This document shows positions 34,688 through 43,961 of a stretch of 64,000 nt of DNA, in pieces. A model generated the notes under the pieces. The model had not been told where the DNA came from and did not search any database. It was given only the letters and a program-made list of their open reading frames with translations. The stretch spans positions 124,001 to 188,000 of the forward strand of contig JAGOBB010000002.1 of the NCBI GenBank assembly GCA_017983615.1. The letters are read 5' to 3'. Source of the DNA: Azonexus sp. GTDB taxonomy: Bacteria; Pseudomonadota; Gammaproteobacteria; Burkholderiales; Rhodocyclaceae. Numbering within the stretch: position 1 is the stretch's first letter; each line of letters opens with the position of its first letter. The translations under genes were made by a program, and so were the position numbers.

Positions 34688-35026
34688 TCAAACCTTGCGC
34701 AGGTAGCAGGCCTTGAGCAGCATCTGACCGACGTCGGTCTTGCAATCGACTTCGTGGTCGCCGTCGACGATGCGGATGCCCTTGATCTTGCTGCCCTGCT
34801 TGAGCGTGGTCGAGGTGCCCTTGACCTTGAGATCCTTGATCACGACGACCGAGTCGCCGCTGACCAGCACGTTGCCGTTGGAATCCTTGACGATGCGCTC
34901 GCCTTCTTCCTCGGTGGCGGCTTCGGCCTGCGGCCATTCGAAGCCGCAGTCGGCGCAGACGTAGTTGGTGCCATCAGGGTAGGTGTTCTCAAGGGTGCAT
35001 TGCGGGCAGGCGAGGGGGGCGGACAT
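34688..35026 (-). CDS. yjdM: YjdM/PhnA-like zinc ribbon protein
   Basis: A 112-residue protein with a Zn ribbon (CPQC at 8-11, CADC about 24-27) and the PhnA C-terminal domain (VKDSNGNVLVSGDSVVVIKD, LKVKGTSTTLKQGSKIKGI). The family was named for alkylphosphonate use but has no phosphonate pathway here, and its function is unresolved. It is monocistronic and faces the MEKHLA gene tail to tail across a dispersed element. Confidence 0.9.
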   Translation of the reverse strand: MSAPLACPQCTLENTYPDGTNYVCADCGFEWPQAEAATEEEGERIVKDSNGNVLVSGDSVVVIKDLKVKGTSTTLKQGSKIKGIRIVDGDHEVDCKTDVGQMLLKACYLRKV

Positions 35027-35083
35027 GGCGTTCTCTCGGGATGTTTTAGCGGAAAGGGCGACATGTTAAGCCCTGACGGCGTC

Positions 35084-35536
35084 TCAGACGACCGGAATTT
35101 TGGCCAGGAAACGGTCGAGCTGGTTGGCGAAGGCCTGCCGGTCGGCCTGGCTGAAGGCATCTGGGCCGCCGGTCTGGACGCCGGCGCTACGCAGTTCCTC
35201 CATGAAATTGCGCATGCTCAGGCGTTCCTGAATGGTCGCCGTGGTGTACAGCTCACCGCGCGGATTCAAGGCATGGCCGCCGCGCTCGATGACCAGCGAG
35301 GCAAGCGGGATGTCGGCGGTGACGACGAGGTCGCCCACCGTCAACTGGTCGACGATGTGGGCATCGGCGACGTCGAAACCGTGCGCCACCTGGATGGCCC
35401 GGATGAAACGCGAGGGCGGCGTACGCAGCATCTGGTTGGCGACCAGGATGGTCTGGATCTGCCGCCGCTCGGCGGCGCGGTAGATGATTTCCTTGATGAC
35501 GCCGGGGCAGGCGTCGGCATCGACCCAGATTTGCAT
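35084..35536 (-). CDS. yaiI: YaiI/YqxD family (UPF0178) protein
   Basis: A 150-residue protein with the family opening [15 protein letters not shown] and the later text [27 protein letters not shown]. It has a PIN-like acidic centre (DADAC, TADIPL) and may be a nuclease, but the function is not established. It lies 57 bases upstream of the yjdM-like gene on the same strand. Confidence 0.9.
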   Translation of the reverse strand: MQIWVDADACPGVIKEIIYRAAERRQIQTILVANQMLRTPPSRFIRAIQVAHGFDVADAHIVDQLTVGDLVVTADIPLASLVIERGGHALNPRGELYTTATIQERLSMRNFMEELRSAGVQTGGPDAFSQADRQAFANQLDRFLAKIPVV

Positions 35537-35547
35537 TTTCGGCCGGC

Positions 35548-38004
35548 TCAGATAATTACGATGTCACTGGCGTGGAGTGTGGCGTGTTTGGTTGTCCCGA
35601 GCATGGCGATTTCCACAGCACTGCCGGCGCCGTTGCCATCGCTGTCGTAGTAAAGGAGGCCGTTGCTGCTGTTGTAGATAATGAAATCGTCGGCATCGAA
35701 AGCACCAGGGCCGGCGACGAATTGCCAATCAGCCAGCGTGCCCGTGCCGAGGAGTGAAAATATCTCGTCGTCGAGCTGGATCGAGTCCTGTCCGCTGGTG
35801 AAGTCCTTGATCAGATCAGGAGCGCCTGGCATCGGTGCGAGGTCGAAGCGAAAGATGTCGGCGCCGGTGCCACCGGTCAGGATATCGGCGCTGGCACCAC
35901 CTATCAGTGTGTCATTGCCGGCTCCTCCACTCAGGGCGTTGTTGGCATCGTTGCCGATGAGGGTGTTGTCCAGCCCGTTGCCTTTCAGATTGAGAAGAGT
36001 GCCTGCCGTATTCGAGGCATCCAGCACCTCCAGATTGGCGCCGAGGGTCAGTGTGGCGAAGGTGCCTTGCCCCGCGTTGCCACCACGCAGAATCACGGTA
36101 TCACTGCCGGCACCAGCCGCTTCGGTCAGTTTGTCTTCCAGACGATTGGTGGTGGTCAGATCGACCACGTAGGTGTCGTTGCCCAAGCCGCCAATCAATT
36201 TGTCGGCAGCGAGGCCGCCATCCAGCCTGTTGTTGCCGTTATTGCCGGTCAGGGTGTTTTTCAGCGCGTTGCCGGTGGCGTTGATATCTGCACTACCCAG
36301 CAGTGTCAGGTTTTCCAGGTTGGCACCCAGTGTCCAGGTGGCGCTACTGAGGACACTGTCGGTTTCCTTGGCCAGCGCGGAGGACTCGACGATGGTATCG
36401 CCGGCAGCGACGACGTAGGTGTCCTTGCCGGCTCCGCCGATCAGGGTGTCGTCGCCATCGCCGCCATCGAGCCGATTGGCCCCTGCATTGCCCTGCAATT
36501 CATTGTTGAGGCCGTTGCCGACCACATTGATGCTTGCTTTCGAGGTGACGACCACGTTTTCGATGTCGGCACCCAAGGTGTAGGTCAGGTTCGCGGTGGC
36601 GATATTCAGGCGAACGGTGTCATTACCCTCGTTTGCTGCTTCAAGGATGGCATCCTGGATGCGGTCGACGAAATATAGATCGTCGCCGAGACCGCCGTAC
36701 ATTATGTCGGTGCCCCCCTTGCCGTCCAGCGTGTCGTTACCCGCGCCGCCGTAGATGATGGTTGCGGCGGCGTTGCCAAGCAGAGTGTTGTCCTCGGCAT
36801 TGCCGACCAACGTAAAGTCACCGTCGCCGGAAATTTGCAGGTTCTCGATATTTGGGATGCCATTGAGATCGATGACGACATTGGCGCCCGTAAATGCGAG
36901 CGTGACGGTATCGATGCCGGCATCGGCATCTTCCGAAATGTTGCCGATTTCGGAGGCGCGATCGATGATGTAGGTGTCGTTGCCAGCGCCACCGTTATAG
37001 GTGTCGTCGCCGGCGCTGCCGGTCAGAATGTTGTCGGCTTCGTTGCCAATCAGTATGTCGCTGCCGCTGCCGCCGGTCGCATTCTCAATCGTCGTGCCGT
37101 AGGCGATCCAGATATTGTGGACTGCCTGGTAAGAGCTACCTCCAGCTGTCATAGCGTAGACTGCCTGACCCAAATCGGATCCGCCATCGATTCCGGAGCG
37201 CAAGTCGATCACTGTAGCGCTCGATGAGGCATAGGCGATTGTGTCTGCGCCTCCGCCATCCCAGATGGTCATGTGATAGCGACCAGCTTCGGTGAAGTTG
37301 TAGGTTGTATCACCCGCGTTGTAGGTGTTGTTTGCGCCATAGAGCGCCTGGATGGCTGCAATGTCGAGGACCATCGGCGTAGTCGGCTCGTACGTGAAAT
37401 ACGATTGGGAGTCACCGGCGTAGGCCGAATAGCTCATCAGTGTGTAGGACACTATGTCCAGTTCGACGGGGAGCACCGTGGTTGTCAGCCAGTCGTTTTC
37501 GAAGGGGTGCTTGAGACCGAGTGCATGTCCGATTTCATGGATGGCGGTCGTGTACTCGTAAGATCCCGCCGTCCACTGGCTGTAATAGGAGCTGCCGTCG
37601 GCATTGAACCAGACATCGCCGGAAGCGGGGCCTCCGGTCGGGTAATAGGCCCAGGCCTGGTATTCGGGAGGTAGTGAGGCAAAAGCGAAGCGCAAGTCGC
37701 CGACCAGCGAAGCGGTGTCGCTGACCTGGTTGAAGTGCAGGTTGGCAACGTTGGCCCAGCTCGTGAGTGCCCTTTGCACGGCACTGCTGTCGTTGGGACC
37801 AAGTGCCTCATAGCCGGCAGTCCATGGTTCCGAGTAGTCGGGGTAGCCTTCGCTGGCGTCGGTGGACCAGTAGGCGGTGGCTGTCGGGAAGCTGTAGGTC
37901 AGCGTTGTCGACTCCCATTGGACGCCTGAAATCAGCGCGTCAATCAGATCGTTGCCGGTCAGCGAGGAATAGATGAAATTCGAACCAGTCAGCGGGCTGG
38001 GCAT
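35548..38004 (-). CDS. Serralysin-like M10 metalloprotease with RTX repeats
   Basis: An 818-residue secreted protease. The N-terminal 230 residues hold the zinc site [11 protein letters not shown] (156-166) and the Met-turn TLMSYS (188-193). From about residue 310 to 790 there are many Ca-binding RTX nonapeptides (for example [30 protein letters not shown]) in several blocks. There is no N-terminal signal peptide, as expected for type I secretion, and the C-terminus ends in a hydrophobic HASDIVII. No HlyB/HlyD/TolC-type genes are in the window, so the exporter must be elsewhere. AGGAG lies 9 bases before the ATG. It uses more A/T-ending codons than its neighbours. Confidence 0.9.
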   Translation of the reverse strand: MPSPLTGSNFIYSSLTGNDLIDALISGVQWESTTLTYSFPTATAYWSTDASEGYPDYSEPWTAGYEALGPNDSSAVQRALTSWANVANLHFNQVSDTASLVGDLRFAFASLPPEYQAWAYYPTGGPASGDVWFNADGSSYYSQWTAGSYEYTTAIHEIGHALGLKHPFENDWLTTTVLPVELDIVSYTLMSYSAYAGDSQSYFTYEPTTPMVLDIAAIQALYGANNTYNAGDTTYNFTEAGRYHMTIWDGGGADTIAYASSSATVIDLRSGIDGGSDLGQAVYAMTAGGSSYQAVHNIWIAYGTTIENATGGSGSDILIGNEADNILTGSAGDDTYNGGAGNDTYIIDRASEIGNISEDADAGIDTVTLAFTGANVVIDLNGIPNIENLQISGDGDFTLVGNAEDNTLLGNAAATIIYGGAGNDTLDGKGGTDIMYGGLGDDLYFVDRIQDAILEAANEGNDTVRLNIATANLTYTLGADIENVVVTSKASINVVGNGLNNELQGNAGANRLDGGDGDDTLIGGAGKDTYVVAAGDTIVESSALAKETDSVLSSATWTLGANLENLTLLGSADINATGNALKNTLTGNNGNNRLDGGLAADKLIGGLGNDTYVVDLTTTNRLEDKLTEAAGAGSDTVILRGGNAGQGTFATLTLGANLEVLDASNTAGTLLNLKGNGLDNTLIGNDANNALSGGAGNDTLIGGASADILTGGTGADIFRFDLAPMPGAPDLIKDFTSGQDSIQLDDEIFSLLGTGTLADWQFVAGPGAFDADDFIIYNSSNGLLYYDSDGNGAGSAVEIAMLGTTKHATLHASDIVII

Positions 38005-38093
38005 GGGACCTTACTCCTGGGCCATCAAGTTGTTTTGAATATTGGTCGAGTGATCGGGCGTCGAAGCTGATCGGGCTGTCGGTGGCGAAACAC

Positions 38094-39074
38094 CTACTTT
38101 ACTTCCGTTGCCGTTGGGATGGGGGAGAATTCGGCCGGCACCCAGGCGTAGCCGCCGCGGGCTTCCCTGCGGACATGGCCGATCCCCGGGAAGGGCAGGT
38201 GCATGCCGGCGACCATCAGCCTTTCCTTGGCCGCGCGGGCGAAAATGCGCTTGCGGGTGACGACGGCCTGTTTTGCATCGACGTCGTATTCGAAGGCGAC
38301 CTCGGGGCGGGCGAACTGGACGGCGTGGTTGTGAACCAGGTCGCCAATGATCAGCAGGCGCTGACCGTTGTTTTCGAACAGGTAGCCGGCATGGCCGGGC
38401 GTGTGGCCGTGGGTGTCAACGCTGGAGATGCCGGCCAGCAGTTCGCGGTCGCTGTCGAAGGTCTTCCAGCGGCCGGCGGCGAGGTAGGGGGCGGCGGCGT
38501 CGCGCGACATTTTGAAGAAACCCTGGGCTTCCTTTGGCGCCTTGGCGGCAACTGCCTCGCTCAGCCAGAAATCATTGTCCGCCTTGGTCGACCAGACCTC
38601 GGCATTGGCGAAGACGCGCTGGCCGTCCGGCGTAACCAGACCATTGACGTGGTCGCCGTGCAGGTGGGTGATCAGCACGGTGTCGACCTGCTCCGGTGTA
38701 TAGCCGGCCGCCTTCAGGTTGTCGACGATGTTGCCGAGGCCTGGCCCGAAGAGCTTGGCGGCGCCAGCGTCGACCAGTACCAGCTTGCTGCCGGTGTTGA
38801 TCAGGTAGGCGTTGACGGCAGTCTGCACCTTCGGCCCCTGCAGGAACTGGCGGGCGAGCAGGCGCTGGATGTCGCGCTTGTGGATGTTCATCAGCAGCTT
38901 TTCGTCGAGGTCGATGGCGCCGTCATACAGCGCGGTGACTTCGAAGTTGCCGAGCATCAGGCGGTAGTAACCGGGCACCTGGGTTTTCTGGGCCGGCGCT
39001 TCGGCGCTGGCGAAGGACGAGGCGAACAGCAGGCAGGCGGCCAGCAACAGGCGTGGGAAGTGGGTGATGGACAT
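38094..39074 (-). CDS. Secreted metallo-beta-lactamase-fold hydrolase
   Basis: A 326-residue protein with a signal peptide of about 24 residues and an MBL domain. The metal motif is THLHGDHVNGL, with further ligands in THGHTPGHAGY and IGDLVHNHAVQF. It resembles periplasmic MBL enzymes related to quorum-lactone or organophosphate hydrolases, but the substrate cannot be fixed from sequence. It is divergent from the beta-helix protein gene across a 198-base gap that holds a TTGACA at 39169-39174 but no other clear promoter element. Confidence 0.87.
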   Translation of the reverse strand: MSITHFPRLLLAACLLFASSFASAEAPAQKTQVPGYYRLMLGNFEVTALYDGAIDLDEKLLMNIHKRDIQRLLARQFLQGPKVQTAVNAYLINTGSKLVLVDAGAAKLFGPGLGNIVDNLKAAGYTPEQVDTVLITHLHGDHVNGLVTPDGQRVFANAEVWSTKADNDFWLSEAVAAKAPKEAQGFFKMSRDAAAPYLAAGRWKTFDSDRELLAGISSVDTHGHTPGHAGYLFENNGQRLLIIGDLVHNHAVQFARPEVAFEYDVDAKQAVVTRKRIFARAAKERLMVAGMHLPFPGIGHVRREARGGYAWVPAEFSPIPTATEVK

Positions 39075-39272
39075 CGATAGCTCCTGACAGGGTACGGGCG
39101 GGGAAGGGCGGGGGCGGCTTGTTTACGCCGCCTTGGGCCGAAGACGAATATTGCCACGAGCCGCCGGGTTGACAAATGCATGGCCGCTGCCGTTTCATGC
39201 AGGCAAGCAGAAATTGCATTTCGCCTGCCGGCAATCCGGTACCTCATTCCCATCCATCGCCTGGAGACTGCC

Positions 39273-40553
39273 ATGATCCTGGACAGTACCCGCCGTCGCT
39301 TCCGTTCGTGCGTTGTGGCCTTCCTGCTTGCCCAGACCGGGCTGGCCGGCGCCCAGCTTCCGGACAAGCTGCCATCGGCGCCGGATTATCGCGGGGAAAT
39401 CCGCCGTGGACCGGATGGCCGCCTGGTGACGACGACCGAGGATGTCGCGCAGCGAAGGGCCGCGGAGCTTCCTGCCACCATGGTCGTTGGGCCCGGCGAG
39501 AAGATTTCCAGCATCAGCGAGGCAGCCCGATTGGCGAAGGATGGCGAGGTCATCGAGATTCGTCCGGGCGAATACCGCGGCCAACCGGCGATCTGGACGC
39601 AGAAAGACCTGCTCATCCGCGGCGCCGGTCAGCGACCGGTCATGCTGGCCGACGGAACCAGCGCCGAGGACAAGGCGATTTGGGTGGTGCGTGGCGGCAA
39701 GGTGACGATCCGCAACATCGAGTTTCGCGGCGCCAGGGTGGCCGATGGCAACGGGGCCGGGATCCGCTTCGAGAAGGGCGAATTGACGGTCCGCGAGTGC
39801 GCCTTTTTCGACAACGAGATGGGCCTGCTCACCGCCAATCTGCCTGACCTGAAGCTGGAAGTGATCGACAGCGAATTCGGCAATGCGCCTCGGCACAAGG
39901 GCAGCCTGCACCACCTGCTCTACGTCGGCAAGATCGGCAAGTTCGTGTTGCGCGGCAGCCGCTTTTCCAATGGCTACCTCGGACATCTGGTCAAGTCGCG
40001 GGCGCGCGAGAGCCATGTTCTCTACAACATGCTGGTCGACGGGACTGGTGGTGGAGCCTCTTACGAGCTGGAGTTTCCTAACGGCGGTCTGGTCTACGCG
40101 ATCGGCAATGTGATCGGCCAGAGCACGACCAGCGATAACGCCGCCCTGCTTGCCTATGGTGCCGAGGGCCCCCATTGGCCGGACAACGCGCTCTATGTGG
40201 CGCACAACACCCTGATCAATGACGCGCCGGATGGCGTGTTCGTGAAGGTCTTCAGCGGAAAGATGGGCGATCCGGAGGTCTGGTTGCTCAATAACCTGAC
40301 GGTCGGCTACGGCGACATGTTCAAGCCGGCCCAGGGGCGCTTCGATGGCAATCGTTCCGTGGCGCGGGGCGATCTGGCGGATATCGGCGGCATCCCGCTG
40401 CGTCTGACCAGCCTGTCGCCGTTGCGGGGCACCATCCGGCCGCCGGGGCAGGCGCGTGGGGTGGAGTTGCTGCCAGACGCCGAATTCCGCTTCCCGGCTG
40501 GCACACGGCCGATGCGACCAGGCAGCCAGTTGGCCCCCGGCGCTTTCCAGTAA
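39273..40553 (+). CDS. Secreted right-handed beta-helix protein
   Basis: A 426-residue exported protein: signal peptide ending at GLAGAQ, then parallel beta-helix rungs (VIEIRPGEYRGQPAIWTQKDL, WVVRGGKVTIRNIEFRGA, GIRFEKGELTVRECAFFDNE) like pectate-lyase-fold proteins. No clear catalytic site was identified. It could be a polysaccharide-active enzyme or a structural surface protein. The ATG at 39273 has GGAG 7 bases upstream. Confidence 0.78.
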   Translation: MILDSTRRRFRSCVVAFLLAQTGLAGAQLPDKLPSAPDYRGEIRRGPDGRLVTTTEDVAQRRAAELPATMVVGPGEKISSISEAARLAKDGEVIEIRPGEYRGQPAIWTQKDLLIRGAGQRPVMLADGTSAEDKAIWVVRGGKVTIRNIEFRGARVADGNGAGIRFEKGELTVRECAFFDNEMGLLTANLPDLKLEVIDSEFGNAPRHKGSLHHLLYVGKIGKFVLRGSRFSNGYLGHLVKSRARESHVLYNMLVDGTGGGASYELEFPNGGLVYAIGNVIGQSTTSDNAALLAYGAEGPHWPDNALYVAHNTLINDAPDGVFVKVFSGKMGDPEVWLLNNLTVGYGDMFKPAQGRFDGNRSVARGDLADIGGIPLRLTSLSPLRGTIRPPGQARGVELLPDAEFRFPAGTRPMRPGSQLAPGAFQ

Positions 40554-40555
40554 AG

Positions 40556-41407
40556 TCAGGCCGGCTGGCTGCCCATTGCCTCGCCCATTCGGATGGCGCC
40601 AGTCGGCGCCCAGTCCGGGTTGAAGGCGAGGGTGTCTTTCGGGAAGAGCATGACGACCGTCGAGCCGAGCAGGAAGCGGCCCATTTCCTGCCCTTTTTCA
40701 AGGGCGACCGTAGCATTCTCGTCGTAGCGCCATTCGCGCAGCACGCCGGAGCGTAGCGGATTGACAATGCCGTGCCAGACGGTGGCCATGCTGCCGACTA
40801 TGGTGGCGCCGACCAGGGTAAGCACGAAGGGGCCGAAGGCCGATTCGAAGACGCATACGACGCGCTCGTTGCGGGCAAAGAGGCCGGGTACGCCGCGCGC
40901 CGTGGTCGGGTTGACCGAGAACAGCGCACCGGGCACATAGATCATCCGCGTCAGTTTGCCGGCGCAGGGCATGTGGATGCGATGGTAGTCGCGCGGGCTG
41001 AGGTAGAGCGTGGCGAAGCTGCCGTTTTCGAAGCGGGCGGCCAGTTCGCGGTCGCCGCCGACCAGCGCGGTGGTCGAATAGCTGTGACCCTTGGCCTGGA
41101 AAATCTGGTCGCGGTCTATGGCGCCGAACTGACTGATCGCACCGTCAACGGGGCTGATGAAATCGGCCTCGGCGAGCGGCCTGGCGCCTTCCTGCAGCGG
41201 CCGGGTGAAGAATTCGTTGAAGCTCTTGTAGCTGGCGATGTCCGGATTGGCCGCCTCGGCCATGTTTACGTTGTAGCGGCCGACGAACCAGCGGATGACC
41301 GAGGTGGTCAGCGACCCGGCTTCCTTGGAGGCCAGTTTGCCGGCGAGGGCGGTCAGCGCCTGTTTCGGGATCAGGTATTGGGGCAGGACGGCGAGGCGGT
41401 CGGACAC
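40556..41407 (-). CDS. psd: Phosphatidylserine decarboxylase proenzyme
   Basis: Inner-membrane-associated enzyme that makes phosphatidylethanolamine. The proenzyme cleaves itself in LLGSTVVML (Gly-Ser), giving an alpha chain with a pyruvoyl group. FTRPLQEGARP, SPVDGAI and YHRIHMPCAG are conserved. A GTG start at 41407 (SDRLAVLPQYLIPKQ) has GGAAA upstream and matches family length (283 residues). A TTG at 41434 directly after the rlmF stop is an alternative. Codons for ENATVALEKGQ, just before the cleavage site, are a copy of the dispersed element. Confidence 0.93.
   Translation of the reverse strand: MSDRLAVLPQYLIPKQALTALAGKLASKEAGSLTTSVIRWFVGRYNVNMAEAANPDIASYKSFNEFFTRPLQEGARPLAEADFISPVDGAISQFGAIDRDQIFQAKGHSYSTTALVGGDRELAARFENGSFATLYLSPRDYHRIHMPCAGKLTRMIYVPGALFSVNPTTARGVPGLFARNERVVCVFESAFGPFVLTLVGATIVGSMATVWHGIVNPLRSGVLREWRYDENATVALEKGQEMGRFLLGSTVVMLFPKDTLAFNPDWAPTGAIRMGEAMGSQPA
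40683..40717 (+). repeat. Dispersed 35-bp element, copy 8 (inside psd)
   Basis: Exact core GACCGTAGCATT at 40706-40717 and T5 tract 40694-40698. On the psd strand it reads AAT-GCT-ACG-GTC, the same frame as in bioF and bioH. Confidence 0.9.
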
Positions 41408-41434
41408 AGGTGTTTCCAGGCTGAAAAATGACAA

Positions 41435-42457
41435 TTATACGGGGTCGGCTGCTGGCGGCACGGCCGCGGCGGGCGTAAAGGCGGGTTGCGCGTCGGGCGT
41501 CGTCGTGCCAAAAGCCGGGGCCGACGACCAGTGTTCCTTGCGCCATTTCTCGCGTTCACCGTTGCCGAAGAAAGTCCAGGCGATCAGCCGGCTCTGCTTC
41601 TGGCCCTGGGCCATCGGGATGATGCGTGACTCGACGACCTTGGCCTTCTTCAGCGCCGCCTCGATATGAGGCAGGTTGTCGCCTTGCGACAGCAGGCTGG
41701 TGAACCACATGACCCGCTTCGGGATGCTTACGCTCTGCTCGATCATCCGCTTGACGAAGGCGCGCTCGCCGCCGTTGCACCAGAGTTCGCTACCGCCGCC
41801 GCCGAAATTGAGGCGCGGCTCGGCGGCGCCGCGTTTGGCGCCCGGCTTGTTGAGGTTGTTCCACTTGCGCTGGCTGACGGCATGAACGTCATCCGGCGAG
41901 TTGTGGAAGGGCGGGTTGCAGATTGACAGGTCGAAACTTTCGCCGGAACGCAGCAGGCCGGTAAACACGTTGTCCCAGACCGGCTGGTGGCGCAGTTCGA
42001 CGATGCCGGCCAGCTCGGGATTCTTGCCGATGATGGCCTGGGCGTTGGCCAGCGCCGCCTCATCGATATCGACGCCGAGGAAGGACCAGCCGTATTCGGC
42101 ATGGCCGATCAGCGGATAGACCAGATTGGCGCCGGTGCCGACGTCGAGCACGCGCACGCCGGAGCCGCTCGGGATGTTCTTCTTGTTGCAGGTCGCCAGC
42201 AGGTCCGCAACGCTGTGGATGTAGTCGGCACGGCCGGGAATCGGCGGGCACAGGTAGCCGGCCGGGATGTCCCAGCCCTTGACGCCGTAGTGATGCATCA
42301 GGATCGCCCGGTTCAGCATCTTGACCGCCGCCGGGTTGGCAAAGTCGATGCTGGCTGTGCCGGCCGGCGTCGTCTTGAGGTGCTTGGCCAGCGCCGCCGA
42401 GGTGGCGGTCAGCGCGGCAAAGTCGTAGCCGGCGGCGTTCTTGTTGCGGGGATGCAT
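41435..42457 (-). CDS. rlmF: 23S rRNA (adenine(1618)-N6)-methyltransferase
   Basis: SAM-dependent methylation of A1618 of 23S rRNA. It has 340 residues. It opens with MHPRNKNAAGYDF, has motif I LDVGTGANLVYP and the N6-adenine motif ICNPPFHNS, all typical of RlmF. A Pro/Ala-rich C-terminal tail of about 35 residues (TPDAQPAFTPAAAVPPAAD) is extra. psd follows at once, so the two are probably co-transcribed. Confidence 0.93.
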   Translation of the reverse strand: MHPRNKNAAGYDFAALTATSAALAKHLKTTPAGTASIDFANPAAVKMLNRAILMHHYGVKGWDIPAGYLCPPIPGRADYIHSVADLLATCNKKNIPSGSGVRVLDVGTGANLVYPLIGHAEYGWSFLGVDIDEAALANAQAIIGKNPELAGIVELRHQPVWDNVFTGLLRSGESFDLSICNPPFHNSPDDVHAVSQRKWNNLNKPGAKRGAAEPRLNFGGGGSELWCNGGERAFVKRMIEQSVSIPKRVMWFTSLLSQGDNLPHIEAALKKAKVVESRIIPMAQGQKQSRLIAWTFFGNGEREKWRKEHWSSAPAFGTTTPDAQPAFTPAAAVPPAADPV

Positions 42458-42537
42458 GGCGGTCTTTCTTTCAGCGGGGTGCGGATTGTCTCACGACCTG
42501 TCGTGAATGAGACATTGGCGGCCGCGGGCAAGATGAT

Positions 42538-42572
42538 GATTTTTGGCGTTTTTTCGGGCCGACCGTAGCATT
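42538..42572 (+). repeat. Dispersed 35-bp element, copy 9 (upstream of rlmF)
   Basis: Exact core GACCGTAGCATT at 42561-42572, T6 tract 42549-42554 and outer GATTTTT tract. It lies between the end of the GlxA-type regulator gene and the start of rlmF. Confidence 0.92.
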
Positions 42573-42631
42573 TGGAAAGTCGGTTGCCAATGAGGCTGCG
42601 GATCGACTGTCGGGTCGTTCGTTCGAAGCGC

Positions 42632-43582
42632 CTATCCCCGTAGCCGGGCCTGTCGCCGCAGCTCCTGCGGTGACAGGCCGAAGATCGCCAGGCAACTGCG
42701 CCGCATCCGTTCCACGCTGCCGAAGCCGACGCTTCTGGCGATTTGCTCGAAAGACTCCGCTCCGACCTCGATTCGTGCACGGGCGCCATCCAGCCGCAGG
42801 CGCTCGATGGCTTTGGCGGGCGTTGTGCCGGTGGCGTTGAAAAACACCCGGTTGAATTGCCGCACACTGAGGCAGGCGACATCGGCGAGTTGCTCGACGG
42901 TCAATGCCTCGGCGAGGTGCTCCGTGGCGTAATGCAATGCATCCCGGACGCGACCGGCCGGCGGCGCCATGTCGAGCAGGGTGGAGAACTGGGACTGGCC
43001 GCCGAGGCGGCGCTGATGGACCACCATGTCCCGCGCGACGCCCTTGGCGACCTCTGGCCCCAAGTCGTCCTCGATCATGGCCAGTGCCATATCCATGCCG
43101 GCGGTCATGCCGGCGGAAGTCCAGACCTTGCCCGCCTTGATGAATATGCGGTCGATATCGACCTCGACGGCGGGATATTGGGTTTGCAGCAGGCCGCCGT
43201 AGCGCCAGTGGGTGGTCGCCCGCTGGCCGTCGAGAATGCCCGCCGCCGCGAGGAGGAAGGCGCCGGTGCAGACGCTGCCGACGCGCGCGGCCGTCTGGCT
43301 GCTTTCGCGGATCAGGGTCCGGGCGGCTTCGTTCAGGGCGTATTGATGGGCAATGGGACCGCCCGCCGCGAGCAGGGTGTGGCTTGGCCCAACCTGGCCG
43401 AAGGCTTCGCTCGCGATGCTGACGCCGGCGCGATCCACCACCGGACCGCCGCTTACCGAGACAATCCTGATCGGGTACTGGGCGCCGTACAGCTCGCTGG
43501 CCAGGTTGAAGGCGCTGCAGGGACCGCTCAGATCGAGCAGTTCGAACCCCGGATGCACGATGAAGGTGATGCTGCGCTGCAT
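42632..43582 (-). CDS. GlxA family AraC-type transcriptional regulator
   Basis: A 316-residue regulator. Residues 1 to about 180 form a DJ-1/PfpI-like domain with the nucleophile-elbow region VCTGAFLLAAAGIL. Residues about 215-316 hold two AraC helix-turn-helix motifs (LADVACLSVRQFNRVFFNAT, FEQIARSVGFGSVERMRRS). Such proteins often regulate amine, arginine or carnitine catabolism, but no obvious target operon adjoins it. Monocistronic. Confidence 0.9.
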   Translation of the reverse strand: MQRSITFIVHPGFELLDLSGPCSAFNLASELYGAQYPIRIVSVSGGPVVDRAGVSIASEAFGQVGPSHTLLAAGGPIAHQYALNEAARTLIRESSQTAARVGSVCTGAFLLAAAGILDGQRATTHWRYGGLLQTQYPAVEVDIDRIFIKAGKVWTSAGMTAGMDMALAMIEDDLGPEVAKGVARDMVVHQRRLGGQSQFSTLLDMAPPAGRVRDALHYATEHLAEALTVEQLADVACLSVRQFNRVFFNATGTTPAKAIERLRLDGARARIEVGAESFEQIARSVGFGSVERMRRSCLAIFGLSPQELRRQARLRG

Positions 43583-43608
43583 GGCTGTTTTGCGGGAGAG
43601 TCGGAAAC

Positions 43609-43631
43609 GGGCCGACTATACGCGTAGCATT
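43609..43631 (+). repeat. Dispersed element variant with a 6-base insertion
   Basis: GGGCCGAC (43609-43616), then TATACG, then CGTAGCATT (43623-43631). The two halves match the element core on each side of the insertion. The T tract is missing. CGGGAGA (43593-43599) and TCTCCCG (43631-43637) flank it as an inverted repeat. It lies just upstream of the GlxA-type regulator. Confidence 0.4.
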
Positions 43632-43660
43632 CTCCCGGCCCAAGCCGTTGGGGCGAAGCG

Positions 43661-43960
43661 CTACAGGGTGTGATAGTGCAGCGGGTTGGCGATGCCGAGA
43701 AATTCGAGGTCGACCTCGAAGGCCATCAGATCGGCTGCGCCGCGGCGCGGGTCATCGGCCAGTTGCGCTTCGCTTGAGGGTGACGGGGCGGGGTAGCCGA
43801 AATTCATCAAGGTGGTGAGATGCCGCGCCAGATCTTCCCCGGCCAGGGCGCTGACCAGGGCCAGGTTCGCGCCGACGGTGACGCAGCCGGGCAGATCCGG
43901 AAATTCGACGGTGTAGCTGCCAGCCTCGTTCTGGCGCAGGAAGGCGATGAAGCACGCCAC
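43661..43960 (-). CDS. HicB-like protein without HicA
   Basis: A 99-residue protein resembling the HicB antitoxin N-terminal fold: CFIAFLRQNEAGSYTVEFPDLPGCVTVG, then a helix (LALVSALAGEDLARHLTTLMNFG) and PAPSPSSEAQLADDP. The C-terminal DNA-binding domain of larger HicB proteins is absent, and no hicA lies next to it. The GTG start follows the DUF779 stop by one base, so it appears translationally linked to that gene rather than to a toxin. Confidence 0.7.
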   Translation of the reverse strand: MACFIAFLRQNEAGSYTVEFPDLPGCVTVGANLALVSALAGEDLARHLTTLMNFGYPAPSPSSEAQLADDPRRGAADLMAFEVDLEFLGIANPLHYHTL

Positions 43961-43961
43961 G

